A DNA stretch of 64,000 bases from Ephydatia muelleri (lineage: Eukaryota > Porifera > Demospongiae > Spongillida > Spongillidae). Both the position numbers and the translations under genes were made by a program. The DNA is taken from contig JABACO010000001.1 of the NCBI GenBank assembly GCA_013339895.1, forward strand, positions 13,737,375-13,801,374, written 5' to 3'. Shown in pieces: positions 12,084 to 23,194 of this stretch (positions are counted from its first letter, which is position 1; the number at the start of each line of letters is the position of its first letter). The notes below the pieces were generated by a model. That model was given only the letters and a program-made list of their open reading frames with translations, did no database searches and was not told the DNA's origin.

Positions 12084-13246
12084 GTATCACCATACTGATG
12101 CCATCATAAGCACTACATGTACTTCGAAACATCGGATCCGGAAATTGTGAATTTGTAATGACGTACGTACAACCGTTCAGCTCCACCCTCTTCTGGCTGA
12201 CTCGCAGGGCCGGAGGGCTGAGATGATATATATGACCATACATGTATATGGTTGAAAACTGATAGTGAATATCATCTCAGCCCCCCTTTGTCTACGGCAT
12301 GCTGAGATATGTCTATGTGAGGCTCGAGGTCGTTACGTCATAGCATCGACCAGGTAACCTGTTTGTTGAAGCCAGGCCATATTGAACTGTCCTGCTTCAA
12401 ATGGTTGTGTAAACTGTTGCATGCATGGTGGTACGAGACTACTAATAAATGAACGATCCTCCTGTCATATACGCTTGTGAATTACTTACCAATATCATTT
12501 TACAGAAACCTTAATTGTTTTTTACTAAGACACTTGCCCCTCCTGACACGTGATCTGGAATCACGTAACTAGAGGGATTGGAAACGAGCCCAATTAACAT
12601 GGACGTTGCTACACTGTACGTGTATTATACACATGAGTTCGAATTCCCTCTCGAGCTCAGTAAGATTATTATTTCTCCACGCATAGAATGAAGTAGTCAG
12701 CAGTACTACACTCAGTCATCTTTCTTAAATAGCCTTGTACTGCTGTAGTTCTTTATCTCTGGTTTTGTCTTGTCATACTTGTCAGCACACGAGTGTGGAC
12801 ACAAATCGAAACAATATGGTGTCGAAAGTGGGATACTAAAAATGCATGGAGTGTCTAAACCAACGAATGAAATTGATTTTTTCGGCAACGGACGGCGAGC
12901 AAAGAAAATGTCATCAGCAATCTGTAAATGGAGCTGTTTATTCACCTAAGCATGGCCGCATGCAGATAATGAGCAGTGCAGTGCCATAATCAGACATGAA
13001 TGGATGAACTTGCGCGATTAATTTGGAACCTTATTACCAACATTCCAGCTATGACTGCAACAGATAGAGGATGGAACAAAGAATGATAGTATCGTGAAAG
13101 AATGTCATTGATGGTTGTCCAGACGTCCAACCACAGACTCCAGATGAGGTGTGACCATACTGGAACTTTCTTGATGTTCTATTAGAAGCAGAAAGGAGAG
13201 AGGCTCATCATATCGCCATACCTGCAACAAAGCACCCTGCATAGAA
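12084..13246. repeat. 5' flank of duplicated AIG1 unit 2
   Basis: This matches 29203-30950 and 35576-38570 with small indels. It includes the short hairpin-forming piece at 12216-12287 (GGGCTGAGATGATAT facing its complement) and the imperfect palindrome around CGTGATCTGGAATCACG near 12550. The promoter of the GTPase genes should lie in the first few hundred bases upstream of 12083, but no core element is obvious. Confidence 0.75.
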
Positions 13247-15604
13247 TAGGTACTTTAATAAATTGCGTATGCGTAGGCGGAAACTGGTAATCTAAATTCC
13301 GTCGAAAATTGTGACCGTATTACGGATTTCTCTACGAGTGCTCAAGAAGATACGCGTTGTGTAAAGTTGTTTGGAAGGTATTTAGGACTTTATTACTAGG
13401 TTAAAGAGAAGAAAAAGGGTTGCACGATACACTAATGGTGTCGAAAATGTAAGGCAGCATACGGCGTAATTGTGTGTGCCTCGTTGATTTTATAGTATTC
13501 TATCGCGATTAGCCATTCCCTAGTTTTTAAAGGTGCCAACTTGAGGAAGCGTTTGCCATATTCATTAGGTCTTAGTCTATACCAGGATACAATTTCATGA
13601 ACTTTGGATGGTGCCCAAGGGTCCATTTAACGGCACAGGTGTTTACTGTTGGATTGCTTAGAGCTCGACATAATATAACTTAACCTAGTATTTCAGTGTT
13701 AGAGTCCTATGAATTAAACTTAATTTTTGTATTTTCAATGCATAGACAATCTATTTTGTTTGTGTGCCAAGGTGTTTTTTGATGCTCTATTTAATACACA
13801 CCAAATTCGTCAAGGTGCGCGTTAGTTATTGAAACTGTTTTACAGTACGGATCCTCATGTCATTAAAATAGCTGTATTATTGTGATATGATGGTGCCACA
13901 CAGCGTATTTTTCAAGACAATATATTCATGTTAGTGTATCCTGAGAAATGCATGCTATTTGTATTGTTGATTAGAATGAGAACTGTTCAGATGTTTAGAT
14001 GAGCATTACAAACTGCTAGTTCTTGAAATAAGGAATGGGTGTTGGTGCTATACACCTGGCAAACATCATCAGCACCAGTGTACAATATGTTTGCTGAGAC
14101 CTGGCTGCATGGCTATGCCTTTATAGAAATGCACTTTCTAGGAGCAAAATATGCTCCTATAGGAATGCAGTTTGAGTGTAGCCAACAGATTGTATGTTGG
14201 TATAGAAGTTGAAGGTGTTGATATCCTGGTATGTTGGATACAATGTCATGGCCTTTGTGTTGGGCTGTTGATGAGTGTTAGATATGCATACACACAGTGC
14301 CATGTGGTATAAGAGATGGTTTCTGCAGATGTGTGAGCATTCCGCTAGGTGTCATGTGCACGGTCACTATTACCCCCCCTCCCCCCCCCCCCAGTGGTGT
14401 TATATCTTATGCACAGGCTTCAGTCTAGAGATCTTGAGAAGAAGCAGGCCAGTGGCAGCAGATCAGGAAGCATCATGATTCTTAATACAACTGTATATTA
14501 GTTGTGGCTATATGCCATGTTGTGATATTTTGTTTGAATAGAGCCGGCATGGTTTTTCCCCTCACTTCAGTGAGGTTTTTTCCCCTGAGGTGGTAAAGGC
14601 CCACCACCATCGCTAATAAAGTAGGCTCAAAATCAAAAGCTTAGCTATATAGGTAGTTGGTCGCTGTTCTGTATGTAGGTTCTCGGTAGTATGAGGATCA
14701 TGTCATGTGACGTTTTGTTTTGTGTCGGCATGTGCGGCACCAATTATATGTCAAAGTGATCAGTTGCATGGGTGATGCGACCATAATATAGAAGAAGCGT
14801 CTAATATTAAAGTAGGTTCCTTGTTGGAAAAGTAAAATGGGACAATGCAGAAGTTGTGTGCGCACACACTCTCAGAACGAGTAAGAAAATATAGTTAAAT
14901 CTGTAAAGTTAGTTAGTAAGCAACATTTTTATATTACAAGAACAGAGACCTAAAGATAAGAAGAGAGTAGTTTAAGGAGGAAGATAGAAAAGAAGTTGCA
15001 ATGTGTGGCACTAGAGGAAGTTGATTTATCAAATGAATTTCCAGATACCTTGGAATGTAAAAGGAATATAATATTAAGCAATTGTAAGTCAGTTATTAAT
15101 GGTCTGTATTTTGAACAGCTATGGTAGCATCACAATGTGCTATATAATATGTGTAAAGCAATCAGAGAAGTCCTAAAGTAATTATTACATATTGGAAGAA
15201 TGACAGCGAAGTAGAAGGAGAGAACATTACAATATCACAATATGGGCTATTGGCAGCGGATTGCATAAATGGAGACCTAAATTTAGATATAATGTGTATT
15301 TGACACTGTGAGCCTTATCAAGAGTATCTATGTTGTATTTTATGCAATTATGGCATCATTATCTTGAATACTTTTACAGTAGCTGCATGGAGAAGTCAAG
15401 CGTCACAGTTTTTTATATCGCGGTCCATTCACATTGCGTACATTGTAAGTTACCCGCGATGCAATGTTTGAAAAGCTATAACTTTTGAAATACTAATCTG
15501 TTTTCATTGGCAAATGCATATTTTTGATGCATTCATTTTGCTCTGTTAGGGTATACATAAAAGTTCAAGTTATATTAATTTTCAAATATTTATTAAAGTA
15601 CCTA
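13247..15604. mobile_element. 2.36-kb terminal-inverted-repeat element, no transposase
   Basis: Comparison with the uninterrupted copy near 38560 defines both ends. The left end starts TAGGTACTTTAATAAAT and the right end is its exact complement, a 17-bp perfect TIR. CATAGAA is duplicated on both sides (13240-13246, 15605-15611); if the outer T/A pair is host DNA, the duplication is 9 bp with one mismatch. The interior has only short frames (for example a 64-codon minus-strand frame at 13432-13626) and shows no transposase motif. A short C run lies near 14376-14391. The superfamily is uncertain: a P-like or Mutator-like target size is possible. Confidence 0.8.
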
Positions 15605-16301
15605 CATAGAATTCACATGAGCCACTAGCTACACTGGCATCACCAAGTGCACTCAACAAGCCAGACTGAAAAGGGGTGTTTTGGCCTCATAAACATGGAG
15701 AATGTCAGACATACTAGGGTTCAAACCCAAAGGAACCAATGGTGCATGGAGAGATCCCCATGGTTGTGACCACAGATGTGTTCCAGATGATTTTGATTAC
15801 CTACTATTGTTGGTATCAAGTATTAATTAACTTTAATTTTGAACTGTAAGTGCATCTTTTAATCACAATAAAGGTAATCCAATCTCTTGCAGCTAGCCCA
15901 TGCTGTTGCAATTTATGTAGCACAGTGTGCATAATTTAAAGTTGCTTCATAGAAAAAAAACTTATGCAGGATTCCTTGTAATATTTCAATCAACACCCAT
16001 ATATTCAAGACCCAAAAACAGTTATAAGTAGTTTTTATTATAATTAGATCAATTAAGAGAATAATGCAAATTTCATACCTCTGTCGTTTAATATGTGCTT
16101 GATTACTCCATCATGAATGAATTACAATGCACCTCTTATCACTAAAAATTAATGTAATTATTGGAGCTTTTATAGTCCACAGATAATGTACTTTAACCAA
16201 CGTATAATATTTTGGATTTAATTTCAAGTTCATTAATAGTTGATAACAACTGGACTACTACTTTAGGTACATTGAGTTTTGCAGGCTACCAGACACTTCA
16301 A
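15605..16301. repeat. Far 5' flank of duplicated AIG1 unit 2
   Basis: This resumes the unit after the inserted element and matches about 30940-31618 and 38555-39222. It ends at 16301, inside the shared block GACACTTCAAGCAGTT, where the sequence switches abruptly to a copy of KIN17 exon 11. Confidence 0.75.
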
Positions 16302-16475
16302 GCAGTTCTTCTTGTTGCAGTACTTTTCCCCTAGCTTCTTGTGCACCACCTTCACCACTATGCCCTGAAAGGTACAGTAAGTCAGATAAAACGCAGGAGC
16401 AAAGATGTTATGCAGGACCTGTTGTACAATCGTGTAGCAGAGGCACAAAATGAGTCATCATGCACTCATACTGTG

Positions 16476-18130
16476 CACAGTGGTTTAAAACCATAGCTGA
16501 CCAGGACATTTTCAAATTACTGTATACAAATATAACCAACTTGTTTATATCCTGATTTATAATGAGGTGATAAATTAATGTAAGTTGTTAATAAAGTTAA
16601 TAGGATACAATCAAGACAGGTTAATCAAGTTTAACATAATATGTTAAATTATATATAAATTCCATTATTGTAATGAATTGATAGGTATTAATGGCAAAAT
16701 TATATTGCACTAAACAGGTACTAAATGATGTAGGAAATAATTATCCCAGAATAGTTCATTAAATTCAAGGCAAACAATCAAGATTCTTAATACTTTATAA
16801 TCAAAAAATACATTTTATAACTAACATAATTTATAATCATAAATGTAATTCAGTTCAGTTCAAATATATCTCTGGCATGATACAATTCTTATGCTGCATT
16901 AGCCTATAGTGGGCTGGTAAGTCTACTTTGGTCTTCAATTCCTGCCTAAGACTATAGTATACCCTGTCCAACCAAGCTTGTAAGTAGATAAAATAAATAG
17001 AGCCTCATCTAAACTTATCTCTCTGCTAACCATTTCCCCTTGTGGAACAACTTGAGACCTACTGAAGCTACAGCCCTGTCATGTATGTAATTCTCCCTAT
17101 GAAGCATGTATCCTAACAATTGAGTAGTTGTTATTTTTTGCACTTCTGCTTCCTTCTTCAATAGAGCAAACAAAGTATCTGTTCTCCTTTTGGAATGACG
17201 AGGGCTCAGTGCATCGAGTGGAGCAATTGTGCTGGTACTTGCTTCATCTTGTTCTTTTTCAATCTCTTCCACTTCATTTCCTTCATGTTCATCTGAACTC
17301 TGAGCAATAGTTGGCTCATCGGTAACATGAGGTTTAAAAAACCTCTCTTGCTGAAACTCCATAAATGCCTTCTTTGTACTTTCGCTCTTCTGCCGTTTGC
17401 TTAATTTAGCCCATCACTACGAAAGCGATTAACCCATCGATCAAGACCTACAGGCTCGTCCACTATTCCTTCATCGTTCATAAATCGTCTGGCTGCCTCC
17501 ACGTTGCTTTTAACCTTCATTACGTACCTTTCAAACGCTTCTTGATTGCTAATACTAGTACTTCGGTCGTCGGCCATGATTACAAAAGCAAGTTAAGTTG
17601 CGATTATTAACAACGTTGCATCGTTAGTCGCTCGTGTTTAGAGCGTTTTTAAAAATCCAAAATTTGAAGCGGCAAGAAGCGGCGCGTGTTAATAGGTAGG
17701 CATGTCATAGCAGAAGGCTTTTACCATATTACTTTGCTTGAGAAGGCCGCCCTTTTTCACCCATTTGTTCCCTTAGGCGGTTGCACGTGATTTTATTACA
17801 TTCCGCAACTGAGTAATCCACAATTAAATTTAAGTCCTGTGACGAGCTATGCGTATAAAAATTATACCAGCTTCTGTAAGAAGGCTTTAAGAATATACTT
17901 TATTTACTTTCCATCACTCACAGTGATTTTAAAATAATCCGTAACACACAAATACATCTGTTGAACACATTTACCTCAAATTAATACTTTGCACTTGGCT
18001 ATCAGGGCCAATATAAGGCCTAATTTGAAGTTGTAGCACAAATTATGATAGCTCAAGGAGTTTAAAACAATTTTTTAAATAAAGTCTGACATTATATCCT
18101 GACCCCATGTCATGGTCTTAAACCACTGTG
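16476..18130. mobile_element. Transib-like non-autonomous element (CACAGTG termini, 5-bp target duplication)
   Basis: The empty site is known from the real KIN17 intron near 49160. The element starts CACAGTGGTTTAAAACCAT and ends with the complement of CACAGTGGTTTAAGACCAT, so the TIR is about 19 bp with one mismatch. CTGTG is duplicated on both sides (16471-16475, 18131-18135). Five-base GC-rich duplications and a CACWRTG-type start are the hallmarks of Transib elements; a hAT reading (CAGTGG start) would need an 8-bp duplication, which is not present. The element is 1655 bp and carries no transposase, only the frame at 17015-17577. Confidence 0.75.
17015..17577 (-). CDS. Uncharacterised frame carried inside the Transib-like element (one frameshift)
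   Basis: On the minus strand an ATG at 17577 opens 58 codons (MADDRSTSISNQEAFERYV...). The frame closes near 17405, and the neighbouring frame continues without a break as ...KLSKRQKSESTKKAFMEFQQ... to the stop at 17015. Together this suggests one protein of about 190 residues with a single shift. It has an acidic low-complexity middle (EVEEIEKEQDEAS) and a basic C-terminal part with a LLGYMLHRENYI segment. I see no DDE transposase or zinc-finger motif. It could be an accessory protein of the element or captured host sequence; I do not recognise the family. Confidence 0.45.
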
Positions 18131-18560
18131 CTGTGCGTCTGTGTGTTACATGTACAGTACATGTACACGTGTTTGAGCTCTATATCCGCAAATTTGAATA
18201 CCAGTTAACAGTTCTTTTGTAGCTGTAGAAATGCTGCAAAAATCTAACCCTCTATCTTACAAGATAAAAACCTCTTCCACCTTCACAACACCTCAGACGT
18301 AAACCTCTAAAGTCACACGCACACTCACAGTACAACAGTGATCCAGTTCTCTCGTCTGTTCATCTTCTCCTTTCTCTGTTCCTCCATCTCCCAGCAGTAG
18401 GTAGGGATGAGAGGGTACAGTGAGGGGAAGTGTGGGAGAGCGCAGTGAGGGAGTGAAAGGGTGCAGTGAGGGGAGTGTGGGAGGGTGCAGTGAGGGGAAG
18501 GTGGAAGGGTGCAGTGATGGAGTGTGGGAGGGTGCAGTAAGCAGTAAGAGCTGTACTTTT

Positions 18561-19650
18561 GATGAAGAACTCTATTGATGACTAGTAGTGCAATTTTGTA
18601 CACAACTCTCCAATGCTATTAGCTGCTTTATAATGGAAGAAGAGCTGACGAAAAAGAGAAGAGTAAGAAGTGGCCACAAATCCTTCCCTACCGCTACTAG
18701 GATGATGACACAAATGTCATGTTTGAATTGGGAAGGTAAACCATGCCGAGACACCACTGGTTATTTATTTCTGGCAGGCCTGATAAGCACCAAAAGAGAC
18801 CAGAAACTTGAGAAGATTAACCAAGGTCATCAGGGAATTGGGCAGTGCCATCTCAAAGCATTGTCATTGTCCGCTTGGCCTTAACAACTTACAACACATA
18901 TATTGGATATTGAAACTGTGGTTAAACATTGTTGTTACATGTGTTAAGGGAGCCAGACTCCACAAGGAGACAATGATTGCTTTAGACTCTCTGATTACCC
19001 TTTGGCATGGATCGTGTGGGAGCTGATTTGTTTCAACTAAACTGAATAAATCATTTAGTTGTTGTAGATTTTTTTTCTCGTACATCGAAGTTGTTAAGCT
19101 ACTTCTACAGCCTCATGTGCAGTTGTAGAGGCAATGAAAAAAATATTTTCCAGAAATACATGATTAGCAAAATGTTAGTAGAACTTTATCACATCAAATG
19201 TTATCAATAGGATGGATCAACAAAAGTCACTGCTTCAGCAAGAGGAGATATGACAATGTGTTTTGTGCCATCTTCAATTTCAATGCAAATGGCATCTAGT
19301 ACATCACAGTGACTGTCATAAATATTTATCACAAACATTTTGTTACAATTCATATTGGAAAAATAGTTTCCCTACAAGCTTCGGCTGCATCCTTTATGAA
19401 TTCCACAGAAGCAATACAGTTTCTGATGGTTACATAGATAAATGGACAAAATGAAGAATAAGTGTGACACACGCTTTTGTCATGCCTTCCCTTACAAACT
19501 AGATCCTTGCTACAATGCATTCATTAATACAGTGACATAATGTCTTCAGCTTCAGTGTGACAGAGGCTCAGCTCAGCTGCAAGTTTGTTAGCCAAATCAA
19601 TAAAGCGAGTGGAGGGGGGTCTGTTACACGACTCCGAATGATTAATAATG
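18561..19650. other. Mostly non-coding, one possible retroelement gag start
   Basis: The plus-strand frame at 18588-18884 contains MEEELTKKRRVRSGHKSFPTATRMM (positions 18633-18707). This has the flavour of the N-terminus of retroelement gag proteins (basic, followed by 'RxGH-A-ATR'), but it is too short to prove. The rest shows nothing supportable. Confidence 0.3.
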
Positions 19651-19802
19651 CTTTACACACTAGAGTGGGAGGCACCCTTAGTTAATGGGGTGGTGACTTG
19701 GGAGTAGTTCGCAATGTATTGTATGGAGGATGGACACCATGGTACAGACAAGGTAATGATGGACACATTGATACAGACATGGCTTTGATGGACACCAAGG
19801 TA

Positions 19803-19980
19803 CAACACACAAGACACACACAGACATACACACTGACACAAGACGCACACACTGACACAAGACACACACAGACATACACACTGACACAAGACACACACAG
19901 ACGTACACACAAGACGCACACAGACATACACACTGACACAAGACACACACAGATACACGCACTGACACAAGACACAAGCA
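19803..19980. repeat. Minisatellite of ACACTGACACAAGACACACACAG-type units
   Basis: Units of roughly 30 bases built from GACACAAGACACACACAGAC and ATACACACTGACACAAGAC repeat about six times with small variations. Open frames over it are composition artefacts. Confidence 0.85.
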
Positions 19981-20439
19981 GTCCTTTACTCACAAACAGC
20001 AAAACTTAAGAAAGAAAATTGTGAATAGGCTTTGTGGCCACTTCTTGCACTTTGCAAACAACACACGAGGGTACAGGGTGTATGTTCATTGGTTTGGTGA
20101 ACTTGGAAGCATATAATGTAGATCTGCCCAACACATCTCCAACACCTTATATGGAGAAAGTAGAGACATAAAAGCATTACCAAGTGTAAGCCTAAAGTAA
20201 TCAATTGATAGTCCTAGGTATGCCCTAGGTTTATCGTAGGTAACCGTAAAGAAATACCTCAATATTCCTAGGTTCATTCTATACATGTTGGTTATCTAAT
20301 AGCAACTGCAGAGACACGCAAATATAAACACATACAACACATATAATACACACACTAAAATGTCAATGGGAGGAGATTACCAGCAGAGGTCGGGCATTGC
20401 CCAATCCTATTATGATTATGTTCCACCAGGTCACCCTCC

Positions 20440-20590
20440 TCCCTCATCCCATCCTCATGGTCCACATAAGGAGGGAACATGGCTGGCATGTAGGAACATG
20501 GTTGACATATAAGGAGGGAACATGGCTGACATGGAAGGGAACATGGTTGACCAGAATGAACATGGTGGTTAACATATAAGGAGTCCCCTT
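20440..20590. repeat. Short minisatellite of GGGAACATGGCTGACAT-type units
   Basis: About five irregular units share GGAACATGG followed by CTGGCATG or TTGACATA, with TAAGGAGG spacers. The array is about 150 bp long and in non-coding DNA. Confidence 0.75.
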
Positions 20591-20599
20591 CTCCCCACT

Positions 20600-22770
20600 C
20601 CTCTTCTAATTGTAAGTCAGCTCTGCAGGAATGAATCATACTCTTTTATTTCAACCAATGTACATAGCAAATAGCAACTAAGATAGCTGAATTGCAACCG
20701 CATACTGTCCAATACCAAAATAAGTTTCTATGCACTGGAAACAATAAATACAATCTGCCCTTCTGTGGTAAGCAACACACATTCATTTTAACACACACTC
20801 CTAACACTTACAGTGTCAGAATTCAGGTTACAATTTGGCAAACCATTGCAAGCATCACCAAATATTCTAATCGAAGTGCAGACGCCCATTGACAGGGAAC
20901 AATGTCTCCATCTGTGTCACCCCCTAAAGGCTACGAGTAAATAGCAACCCATTAATCATTCACTATTCATTCAGCTTCACGGCATTGACATTTTTTATAA
21001 TATAGGTCCAAAGTAAATAAAAAGAATGAAAACACAACCAACCGAGAATAAAAGGACATCGGGAATGAAGCGTGCTCTATATCTGAGATAAAAATGAAGA
21101 CTTTGAATTAAATTGATTGCTAACTTTTTTAATTTTTATTCTTTATTATAGTTCAGATATCCTCTTTGAAAGTAATAATGCTGACTACCAGATTAGTCGG
21201 CTTTCGCATGCGCAATAAACGGTGGGAGGCGTGCCGAATAACACATCACGCGATGCGATGCTTTCGTACTACTGATGGGCGTGATAGTGGTTATGGTCAG
21301 CCCAGGTCTCTGGCCAGTCCATCTCAATGTCACGTTTTTTACCAATTGAAACAGACAGCTGCGGTCACGCATTCCTAGAAAATAAAACAACTCGTTATTC
21401 TCACCGAATCAATTGCCTATTTCAACGACTAAGCAGAGTAGCGTCGCTGCTTGACTCTTTACCCACAACCCAAGGCATACTCCCAGTTGAATAGGTTGCT
21501 ATTCCATTGGTGATTGGTCACAAATACATCGTTTCATAAATACGGAAACATTATCGTCATTATTGCTGTTCTCATAGACAGCTACCAGGTGGTGATTTAA
21601 CCCGTGCTAGCACATAATGTGCATCATACTCAGACATAGGAACATGCTGATCGTACTATCACAGTATTATACGCACTGTGGCAAATCTGTAAATGATAGG
21701 TGAGATTTCAAATTGTTCTAAAATGCCCTCTAGTAGTCCGCACACGCCGGCACTTATTTATTCTTTCAGCCGAGCTGAATGTGACACACTTCATGCCTAC
21801 ACACTCAAAGAAGGACGAACGCATTGCATCAGAAATAGGTTAGAATAATTAAGCGCAAGCTTGATTTGCAATATGTACAGCACAATTCCAATTTAATAAT
21901 TTTTTCAACTTAATTAAGCTAATGTACTTATAAATCCTCTAAACATTAGAAGTTGTCATACATTATTTTATCATACAACCTAAGTAAAATGTATTAGATT
22001 TTATCGTTACATCTATTAAAGATAATCAGATTTGGGGGTCTTAGGCCATGATGCACAACACCTCATGAAGCGCCTCGGTGATCAAATTGCACTGAAGTGG
22101 GAGAAGTCACATTCTGTAGTAATGGGATTGGTTCGTGCCAGATTAGCCTTTGCTTCCTCTCATGATCAATGACCAAATTCCATTTCCAATGATCTGTAAC
22201 GTGTTGAGTCAACAGCACTCACTCAATCTACAATAGACACATCGAATAGATTGATACAGTGCATTGCTCATTAAGTATGGCTATACTTTATAGATAGCAT
22301 ACAAGAGGGGTTGGAAACTAGTCTCGTTAGCGCCACTCGCATACATACTTGACAATAAAAAACTGAATGCATATCAAATGAATCAGCATATTGGTATTCA
22401 AAACTGCTTTTAGTTTTTCTGTTTCTAAAGGGCAAACGGACCGTTACGTACCTAAGACAAAACGATCGATGCGGAAAGGTGTGATTTCTATGACGTCATC
22501 TTAAAATAGTCGTAGCTATGTTGTCTTAACATTTTCATTCCAAATATCAATCCAAGAAACATATCTTGTAACACCTAAAATACCATGTGAGAAATGGTAC
22601 TAAATTACAGGCATCAATTAATGTATAACTCAGCCCGGTACTTCCACCCATTTTCTTCTAGCCATTGTAGAGTTTTACTTTTTTTTTTTTTTCGGATTCA
22701 ATTTAGGCATGAAAAATCAATGGTAGCATTTCTCGTGATCGTATTTGAGGGTCTGGTATTAACGCAAGCC
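20600..22770. other. No recognisable gene
   Basis: AT-rich DNA with only short frames. No splice-linked exons, RNA genes or element termini could be supported. Confidence 0.5.
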
Positions 22771-22778
22771 CGTAGCCG

Positions 22779-22805
22779 GGGGGGGGGGGGGGGGGGGGGG
22801 GGGGG
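22779..22805. repeat. Poly-G tract
   Basis: An uninterrupted G run of about 27 bases follows GCCCGTAGCC and is followed by TTCGAACG. The same layout (short GC-rich word, G run, then unrelated AT-rich DNA) is seen at 32218, 43182 and 52180. It probably marks the end of a degraded MITE, but no second terminus was found. Confidence 0.7.
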
Positions 22806-23007
22806 TTCGAACGATATGCTGTATGCTGATGGTAACTGCATTTTCCGATAGGAGGGAGCATTTGGGTGGAAAACACGTACATCAAAAATTGCCCGATGGT
22901 GACGATCACCCCCAAAACCTTGTGCGTTGAACAGGTTAGCTGTAAAGTCCCTCAGATCGTTGTGGCGCACAGATGGAAAACCACCTGTCGGGCAGGTGAG
23001 TGCATGT

Positions 23008-23071
23008 ACTGCTTTCTAATTAGAGTATAAAGTCAACGTACGTTGACTTTATACTCTAATTAGAAAGCAGT
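23008..23071. repeat. Perfect 64-bp palindrome
   Basis: The arms 23008-23039 and 23040-23071 are exact reverse complements with no spacer; the centre is ACGT|ACGT. It abuts a second perfect palindrome that starts at 23071. Confidence 0.95.
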
Positions 23072-23194
23072 GCAACGTGTTTGACGTTTTTGAGGAGGTA
23101 CCGACCGTCATTGGAAGAGTTGAATACACAACGTTGTGTATTCAACTCTTCCAATGACGGTCGGTACCTCCTCAAAAACGTCAAACACGTTGCA
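23071..23194. repeat. Perfect 124-bp palindrome
   Basis: The arms 23071-23132 and 23133-23194 are exact reverse complements with no spacer; the centre is AAC|GTT. Homology stops exactly at 23194. It shares base 23071 with the preceding palindrome. Confidence 0.95.

Larger units (their letters stand above)
16302..18560 (-). pseudogene. Truncated duplicate of KIN17 exons 10-11
   Basis: On the minus strand, 16302-16364 copies the start of KIN17 exon 11 (GIVVKVVHKKLGEKYCNKK), with its acceptor, and 18334-18387 copies exon 10 (MEEQRKEKMNRRENWIT). The intron between them is copied too, but is split by the element at 16476-18130. The array of GGGTGCAGTGAGGG units at 18404-18545 corresponds to the one upstream of exon 10 in the real gene (49441-49755). 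Exon 11 is cut off at 16302 by the junction with the AIG1 unit, and the last codon of exon 10 is altered. It cannot encode KIN17. The real gene is at 41546-55848. Confidence 0.88.

Noticed and set aside
12620..12660. tRNA-like B-box (GAGTTCGAATTCC) in the unit flanks
   Set aside because: There is no A box at a proper distance and no cloverleaf could be folded.
16476..18130. hAT assignment from the CAGTGG start two bases inside the end
   Set aside because: The empty site shows a 5-bp, not 8-bp, duplication, and the symmetric ends start at CACAGTG.
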